64,000 bases of DNA, taken from NCBI GenBank assembly GCA_019637295.1, contig JAHBVX010000003.1:806001-870000 (forward strand), read 5' to 3'. The DNA is from Polyangiaceae bacterium. GTDB lineage: Bacteria > Myxococcota_A > Polyangia > Polyangiales > Polyangiaceae. Under the pieces are notes generated by a model, which was not told the origin of the DNA, ran no database searches, and was given only the letters and a program-made list of their open reading frames with translations. The translations under genes and the position numbers were made by a program. How positions within the stretch are numbered: the first letter of the stretch is position 1; every line of letters begins with the position of its first letter. Below are positions 60,926-64,000 of the stretch, in pieces.

Positions 60926-62218
60926 ATGGCCTTTCGCGCACCAGCGCTGCCCTGGCTGCTCGCCGCCAGCCTCGTTCCCGCTGCCGCCGCGGCCACGCCG
61001 GCGCGCGAGAGCCCCTACGACGTGGTCGAGCAGCTCGCGCGCGTGCTCGTGCTCATCGAGCACGACTACGTCGAGCCCGTCGACCGTCGCCGCCTCGGCG
61101 ACGGTGCCATCAAGGGCATGGTCGCCGCGCTCGACCCGCACTCGGCCTATCTCCCTCCCGACGACTACGCCATCTTTCAGTCCGACACGGAGGGCCGGTT
61201 CGGAGGCATCGGCGTGGAGGTCGACTTCGCGGACGGGGCGGTGACGGTGATCGCTCCCATCGAGGGCTCACCCGCGGAGCGGGCCGGGGTCCGGCCTGGC
61301 GATCGCATCATCGCGATTGGCAACGTGCCGGTGCGGGGCAAGAGCTCCGACGAGTTGGTGCGCTCCATGCGCGGCGCTCCCGGCACCACCGTGCTCATCA
61401 CGGTGCGTCGCGAGGGGGACGCCAAGCTGAAGTACTTCCGGCTGACGCGCGAGATCATCGAGGTCGCGAGCATCAGCGAGAAGCTGCTCGAACAGAACAT
61501 TGGCTACATTCGCATCAAGCAGTTCCAGAGCGGTACACACACGGAGCTACTCGACGCCATCGCGCGCTTGCGCAAGGCGAGCGGGGGACCGCTCGCGGGG
61601 GTGTTGCTGGACATGCGGAACAACCCGGGCGGCTTGGTGTCGGAGGCCACCGCGGTTGCGGACGAGATGCTCGATCGGGGCGTGCTGTTCACGACGCGAC
61701 ATCGCGACCGCGTCGTGGACACGGTCAGCGCATCCCGTGGCGGGGCCCTCCGTCGGGGCCCGCTGGTGGTACTCGTCAACGAGTACAGCGCCAGCGCAGC
61801 CGAGCTCGTCGCCGGGGCGCTGCAGGACCATCGCCGCGCCACCATCGTGGGCACGAAGACGTTCGGCAAGGGTTCGGTCCAGTCGATCCTGGATCTGCCC
61901 GGGGGCGCGGGGCTCCGGCTGACCTCCATGCGCTACTACACCCCCAGCGGCCGAGCCATCCAAGCCCACGGCGTGGACCCGGATGTCCGCGTCGAGGCTG
62001 GCGTGCTGCCGGATCGCTCGTTCGGCGTGATCCGCGAGGCAGATCTGGACAACCACCTCCCCGCCGAGAGCAGCTCGACGGACCCGTCCACATCGACGGA
62101 AGAGAGCTCGACCCACCTGGGCGTCGCTCGCGACGTACCCAAAGACCCGACGGGTGGCTCCGACGTCGCACTGAGCGTGGCCTTCCAGATCGCCACCGGG
62201 GTGCTCCTGCGCCGCTGA
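60926..62218 (+). CDS. CtpA-type S41 carboxy-terminal processing protease
   Basis: 430 residues. A signal peptide, a PDZ domain (about 90-185; GRFGGIGVEVDFADG, SPAERAGVRPGDRIIAIG) and an S41 protease domain with catalytic Ser290 (EYSASAAEL) and Lys315 (TFGKGSVQ), 25 residues apart as in D1-processing proteases. It cleaves C-terminal tails of envelope proteins. The C-terminal 80 residues are Ser/Thr/Glu-rich and unlike the family. Confidence 0.93.
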   Translation: MAFRAPALPWLLAASLVPAAAAATPARESPYDVVEQLARVLVLIEHDYVEPVDRRRLGDGAIKGMVAALDPHSAYLPPDDYAIFQSDTEGRFGGIGVEVDFADGAVTVIAPIEGSPAERAGVRPGDRIIAIGNVPVRGKSSDELVRSMRGAPGTTVLITVRREGDAKLKYFRLTREIIEVASISEKLLEQNIGYIRIKQFQSGTHTELLDAIARLRKASGGPLAGVLLDMRNNPGGLVSEATAVADEMLDRGVLFTTRHRDRVVDTVSASRGGALRRGPLVVLVNEYSASAAELVAGALQDHRRATIVGTKTFGKGSVQSILDLPGGAGLRLTSMRYYTPSGRAIQAHGVDPDVRVEAGVLPDRSFGVIREADLDNHLPAESSSTDPSTSTEESSTHLGVARDVPKDPTGGSDVALSVAFQIATGVLLRR

Positions 62219-62262
62219 CGCTGGCATGCGCGCGCGGCGCCGCGCCATGCAGACCGTAACGC

Positions 62263-63210
62263 TCAGAAACGGCCAGCGAGCTCGACCGCCGCGCCACCGC
62301 GTGCGGGAGCGACGACGACGGCGCTGTGCGAGCTGTCGCCGCTGCCGCCGAAGAACAAGAGCGCCAGGCCGGTTCCGAGCCCGAGCCCGCCGACCACGAG
62401 GCCCACGTTGGCGATGGTGTCGAGCCGGCGTCCGCCGTCGATGGCGTCGCGCTCCGACTCGGGGCACGCCCCGCCGCACTTGTCCCTCAGCTCGTCGAAC
62501 CGCTGGCTGGCCAGCGTACCGGCGACGCCGAAGGTGACTACTCCTGCGGCGCCGACTCCGAGCGCGACGTACGCCCAGGTGCGGTCGGGTCCGCGGCTGC
62601 TCGGCTGCGCGTCGCGCTCGGGGGGTGGCGCCGGGCGCGCGCCTCGAGTGGGATCGAGGACGATGGCCACGCTCTGCAGCGCGCCCTCGGTCAGCTCGAA
62701 GTCGCGCTCGAAGGGCCGCCGGCCGGGCGCCTCCGCGCGGACCCGGAGCCGACCGCGGGCAACGGCGTGGGGCTCGCCGAAGCGTGGCGCGGCTAGCTCG
62801 ACGTCGTCGAGCCACACGACCAGGCCGTCGGGCGGGTCCGCCGCGGCGATCACGATGCGCGCGACCTTCGATTCGAGCGCGACCCGCTCCGCTGCCGCGG
62901 CGCTGCGAGTATCGGCGTAGCGTTCGTCTGCGGCACTGCGGATGGCCTCGGAGTACGCGTTGTAGGCCGCGGGCAGCTGACTGGTGTCCCGCAGACAGCG
63001 GGCGACGTAGAGCTGGGCGTTCGGGCTGCTCGTGCCCTCGACCAGGCGGCGCAGCTTGGGCAGCGCTTCGGCGCAGCGCTTGGCCTGGTACAAGGTCTGC
63101 GCGGCCTTGAACTCGCGGCTCGCCTCCTCCGCGTTCATGGGCTGCCCGACCGCTCGGGGAGCGAGCGCCATGCACAGTCCAACGAGCAGCAGCCAACGCG
63201 CGACGCGCAT
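62263..63210 (-). CDS. TPR/PEGA-like membrane protein
   Basis: 315 residues. Signal peptide, then a TPR-like helical part (EEASREFKAAQTLYQAKRCA, AQLYVARCLRDTSQLPAAYN), a PEGA-like beta part (PPDGLVVWLDDVELAAPRFG), two hydrophobic stretches (TWAYVALGVGAAGVVTFGVA, VGLVVGGLGLGTGLALLFFG) and a C-terminal Phe (ELAGRF). The architecture is common in myxobacteria next to Ser/Thr kinases, as here. TATAGG on the minus strand lies six bases before the ATG. Confidence 0.78.
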   Translation of the reverse strand: MRVARWLLLVGLCMALAPRAVGQPMNAEEASREFKAAQTLYQAKRCAEALPKLRRLVEGTSSPNAQLYVARCLRDTSQLPAAYNAYSEAIRSAADERYADTRSAAAAERVALESKVARIVIAAADPPDGLVVWLDDVELAAPRFGEPHAVARGRLRVRAEAPGRRPFERDFELTEGALQSVAIVLDPTRGARPAPPPERDAQPSSRGPDRTWAYVALGVGAAGVVTFGVAGTLASQRFDELRDKCGGACPESERDAIDGGRRLDTIANVGLVVGGLGLGTGLALLFFGGSGDSSHSAVVVAPARGGAAVELAGRF

Positions 63211-63217
63211 CGAGCCC

Positions 63218-64000
63218 CTATAGCCGATCGGGCTGGTACTCTCCACCCGGCTTGGGCTTGGCGGCGGGCGCAGTGGGCGGCGTGGCGGCGGGAGGGGGGC
63301 GAACCGCAGCAGGCGCGCGAGGCGCGGTGGACTTGGGCGCGGGCGTAGGCTGAGCCACGGGCGCGGCTGCGGCGTCCTCGGGCGGCTCGGCCTCGACGAC
63401 CTCGGGACTCGGGCTGGCAGCGAGCGGCAGACCAGCGGCCGCCGGCTCCGGCTGCGGCAGACCGGTCGGCGCGGGCTCCTGCGGATGCGCCGCGGGAGCA
63501 GCGGCCGGCTCCGGCTCTGCGCGTCGGCCCACGATGGCCACCACGACGACCAAGACGAGCACGACGGCACCGATCACGCCGCCCACGGCGGCGCCAACCC
63601 CCGCCGCTCGGCGCGGAGAGGTCATCGCAGAGACGGCACCCGCGGCCGTAGCGCCGCTGCCGTGCACCGGCAATGGCGCCGGCTCGGCCGCGACGTCACG
63701 CGCGGGACTGCGAGAGGACGAGTCGGGGACCGCGCCCAGGGGCGGCAGCGCGTCGAGACGCGGCGCCTCGCCCGCGCCCGCGAGCGGCAAGGGCAGAGGC
63801 AACAGGCCCGCCTGCTCCAGCGTCTGCGTGACGAACCGCCCCACGGCGCGCGGCGTGGCGATGGGGACGCCGGACAGCTCAGCCGCGCGCTCGAGGGCGT
63901 CAGCGAACTCCGCGGCGTTGGAGAAGCGGTCGTCGACCGCCGGGGACAGCGCCTGCATGCAGACCGCGTCGAGCTCGCTCGGCACGTCAGCCACGACCGC
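63218..64000 (-). CDS. Ser/Thr protein kinase, C-terminal part (cut by edge)
   Basis: Partial; runs off the right end. The first visible residues (DVPSELDAVCMQALSPAVDD, RFSNAAEFADALERA) are the end of a Hanks kinase domain. A juxtamembrane linker, one transmembrane helix (GVIGAVVLVLVVVVAIVG) and a Pro/Ala-rich extracytoplasmic tail follow. It is upstream of, and probably in an operon with, the TPR/PEGA-like gene seven bases away. Confidence 0.8.
   Translation of the reverse strand, partial: AVVADVPSELDAVCMQALSPAVDDRFSNAAEFADALERAAELSGVPIATPRAVGRFVTQTLEQAGLLPLPLPLAGAGEAPRLDALPPLGAVPDSSSRSPARDVAAEPAPLPVHGSGATAAGAVSAMTSPRRAAGVGAAVGGVIGAVVLVLVVVVAIVGRRAEPEPAAAPAAHPQEPAPTGLPQPEPAAAGLPLAASPSPEVVEAEPPEDAAAAPVAQPTPAPKSTAPRAPAAVRPPPAATPPTAPAAKPKPGGEYQPDRL

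Overview
The window looks like chromosomal DNA of a very GC-rich myxobacterium (phylum Myxococcota, most likely order Polyangiales, the Sorangium/Polyangium/Labilithrix side). The evidence is family content, not a database search: three Ser/Thr protein kinases, many lipoproteins with long Gly/Ser linkers after the lipobox, a TIGR04563-type ribbon-helix-helix regulator, a TPR/PEGA-like membrane protein ending in Phe, and dense, mostly overlapping genes with frequent GTG starts. I see no rRNA, tRNA, CRISPR array, insertion sequence or phage gene. The right edge cuts a kinase gene.

Layout. 1-8 kb: a small Cys protein, a DUF302 protein, a von Willebrand A (vWA) lipoprotein coupled to a soluble Ser/Thr kinase with a histone-H1-like tail, an IgGFc-binding-like surface protein, an HExxH lipoprotein, a Cys-rich lipoprotein and a cytidylate-kinase-like protein. 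8-18 kb: an HtrA-type lipoprotein protease, a TTG-started basic peptide, a minus-strand run (gpsA, DUF2268-like HExxH lipoprotein, degenerate vWA lipoprotein, PGYGQQ-repeat membrane protein), a lipoprotein, signal peptidase I and a divergent TauE/LysR pair. 18-31 kb: an SH3-like lipoprotein, the threonine-catabolic pair tdh-kbl, membrane and beta-propeller proteins, a PfkB kinase, a putative Tat lipoprotein with Cys-Leu-x-Pro-Pro repeats, a branched-chain amino acid dehydrogenase-like gene, a VOC protein with a histone-like tail, an HTH-only LysR protein coupled to a fatty-acid desaturase, map and selB.

31-45 kb: a membrane Ser/Thr kinase, a fused 2-oxoacid dehydrogenase E1 alpha-beta, two tandem giant Cys-rich repeat proteins, selA, and a coupled operon of an SGNH hydrolase and two alkaline-phosphatase-superfamily lipoproteins with Thr in the nucleophile position. 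45-57 kb: a two-gene phosphorelay in which the first protein has a receiver, sensors and an H-box but no ATPase; then a minus-strand chain (fused LeuD-LeuC-like aconitase, SlyD-like FKBP, 75-aa protein, DUF1844 protein, HtrA protease, ECF sigma factor, anti-sigma-like protein, exported protein), preceded by a LarA-like gene. 57-64 kb: an SUMF1-domain lipoprotein, a four-gene operon led by the ribbon-helix-helix regulator, a CtpA-type protease, the TPR/PEGA-like protein and the cut kinase.

How the genes fit together. Much of the window serves the cell envelope: protein export (lepB), two HtrA proteases, CtpA, FKBP, an ECF sigma/anti-sigma pair and more than a dozen lipoproteins. Core metabolism is represented by gpsA, tdh-kbl, the amino acid dehydrogenase, the desaturase and the E1 fusion. 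selA and selB about 10 kb apart imply selenocysteine insertion, but no tRNA-Sec or selD is present here. A recurring structural feature is a -10-like hexamer (TAGACT, TACGAT, TATCCT and similar) ending 6 or 9 bases before a start codon that lacks a clear ribosome site, which suggests leaderless transcripts.
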